In this document: positions 63,256 to 64,000 of the stretch, in pieces | Position numbering within the stretch: the first letter of the stretch is position 1 | Layout: every line of letters begins with the position of its first letter | Assembly: GCA_002104905.1 (NCBI GenBank) | Contig: MCFE01000451.1 | Span: 1-64,000, forward strand | Reading direction: 5' to 3' | Length of the DNA: 64,000 bases | Source of the DNA: Basidiobolus meristosporus CBS 931.73 | Taxonomy: Eukaryota > Basidiobolomycota > Basidiobolomycetes > Basidiobolales > Basidiobolaceae | Position numbers and translations under genes: made by a program | The notes under the pieces: model-generated | Seen by the model: the letters and a program-made list of their open reading frames with translations, nothing else | Told to the model about the DNA's origin: nothing | The model's database searches: none

Positions 63256-63666
63256 TCACCAGTTGATTGATGGATTACAAGAAAATAGCCAGGTTTTCCC
63301 AAGTACAAGGTCAAACTTGCAGCTCCCAAATATATAGGCCTGTAGATCTTCTTCATAGTCATTGATCTTCATCCCTACTGGCTGAGTAATATGGTTGATT
63401 ATGTGAGAGTTCCCATCAGCTGTTGAGACTGAAGTTGATTTGGTGGGTTCTGAGTTGATTCCAGCTTTCAGAGCATATTGCTCTGACATGTACTCATGCG
63501 ATGCTCCTAAGTCAATCATGATCTTGGCAGGTACTCCATTGATTACTCCATTCAAGTATAGTAGCTTTCCTGAGTTTGAGGTCATCTGGGATAGGTATTC
63601 TTCTGTCATGTGGAAGGTGATTTCTGAGTCTTCTTCAAGTTCATCCTCCATGTTACTATGCTCCAT
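63256..63666 (-). pseudogene. Gypsy K protease region
   Basis: The minus-strand frame starts MEHSNMEDELEEDSEITF and contains the retropepsin motif IMIDLGASHEYMS, where the usual DSG is DLG but the Asp is kept. The FDLVLGKTWL block (the second conserved strand of the protease) follows, ending at a TGA after PSINW. It links the gag zinc knuckle to RT. Confidence 0.82.
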
Positions 63667-64000
63667 GGCCTCAATATGGTTAAAGACTCTTGATGGCTGG
63701 TGTCCATTTCTTCTCTGAGGGCAATACTTTGCAATATGTTCTTGCTGGTGGCAATTGAAGCAAAGTCCTTTCTTCTCACATTATTCTGTGGTAGGATTCT
63801 TCTGCATAGCGTCTATTTCCATTGGCACTGCTTCTGATTGTCTTCTTTCATAGTGATTGTAGCCTCTCTGATTAGTCATTGTGGGCTTCCCAACTCCAAA
63901 TATGGCTGAGTCATATTCAATAGCAATCTTGATGGCTTCTTCAATAGTCTGAGGTCTTCAATAATTCACTTCTTACAAGTTCTTTCTTTCAACCCATCAA
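63667..64000 (-). pseudogene. Gypsy K gag, C-terminal part with zinc knuckle
   Basis: Read leftward, gag homology (also seen at 49650-49780 in J) leads to AVPMEIDAM, a stop, and the zinc knuckle CFNCHQQEHIAKYC (about 63724-63765, Cys-x2-Cys-x4-His-x4-Cys). The N-terminal part lies beyond the window. Confidence 0.78.

Larger units (their letters stand above)
56015..64000 (-). mobile_element. Gypsy element K, split by element L, running off the window
   Basis: The minus-strand element has its 3' LTR at 56015-56382, then integrase, RNase H and RT to 58334. A 4,001-bp insertion (L) follows, then RT again from 62336, protease and the gag zinc knuckle, reaching the window end within gag. A polypurine tract (GCAGGGGAGAA) precedes the LTR. 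It has several stops and one altered RT catalytic residue. Confidence 0.9.

Overview
The window is nuclear DNA of a filamentous, probably early-diverging (non-Dikarya) fungus. The recognisable genes have many short introns (about 55-100 nt) with GT donors, and CTAAC-like branch points are visible in several. One gene is the 25 kDa protein of the U11/U12 minor spliceosome, a component that most ascomycetes and basidiomycetes lack but some early-diverging fungi keep. Placement in the Zoopagomycota/Mucoromycota grade is inference, not shown directly.

Region 1 (1 to about 17,300) is host DNA of balanced composition. Three conserved genes are certain. DPH1 (6824-8674, nine exons) makes the first diphthamide intermediate on elongation factor 2. 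SNRNP25 (12063-12681, three exons) is the U11/U12 snRNP 25 kDa protein. Homogentisate 1,2-dioxygenase (13624-15076, minus, three exons) belongs to phenylalanine/tyrosine catabolism. Four weaker single-exon candidates accompany them: a GPI-anchor-like secreted protein (61-399), an acidic secreted protein (1182-1478, minus), a serine-rich protein (5386-5886) and a small protein (9196-9546, minus). These genes do not form a pathway. Long stretches between them, notably 1560-5157, show nothing I can identify.

Region 2 (about 17,300 to 64,000) is an AT-rich, nearly unbroken block of nested transposable elements with no host gene. From left to right it holds: a relic copia element A; a nearly complete copia element B (18330-23013) with 349-bp LTRs and an intact RT/RNase H frame; an inverted copia C interrupted by another insertion; a copia relic G; a Tnp2-like DNA transposon relic; a chromodomain gypsy D (minus) and its mirror copy E (plus) on either side of a 5.8-kb Tnp2-type DNA transposon (33206-38970); gypsy fragment F and an LTR; further transposon relics; copia H; a scrambled zone (46.6-49.4 kb); and then the clearest nest, with solo LTRs, gypsy J, copia I (50971-55979), gypsy K (56015 to beyond the window), and inside K a 4,001-bp gypsy-like element L (58335-62335) with a perfect 5-bp target duplication.

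The elements are mostly dead. Premature stops are frequent, many at ancestral TGG, CAG or CAA codons, and catalytic residues are replaced in several proteases, integrases and one reverse transcriptase. The points most worth following are these: copia elements carry a primer-binding site matching the anticodon region of initiator tRNA-Met (half-tRNA priming), while a gypsy element uses the 3' end of the same tRNA; element L lacks reverse transcriptase yet transposed, and carries an extra frame of about 390 codons after integrase; and a Tnp2-type transposon family carries a divergently transcribed accessory gene with a duplicated module.
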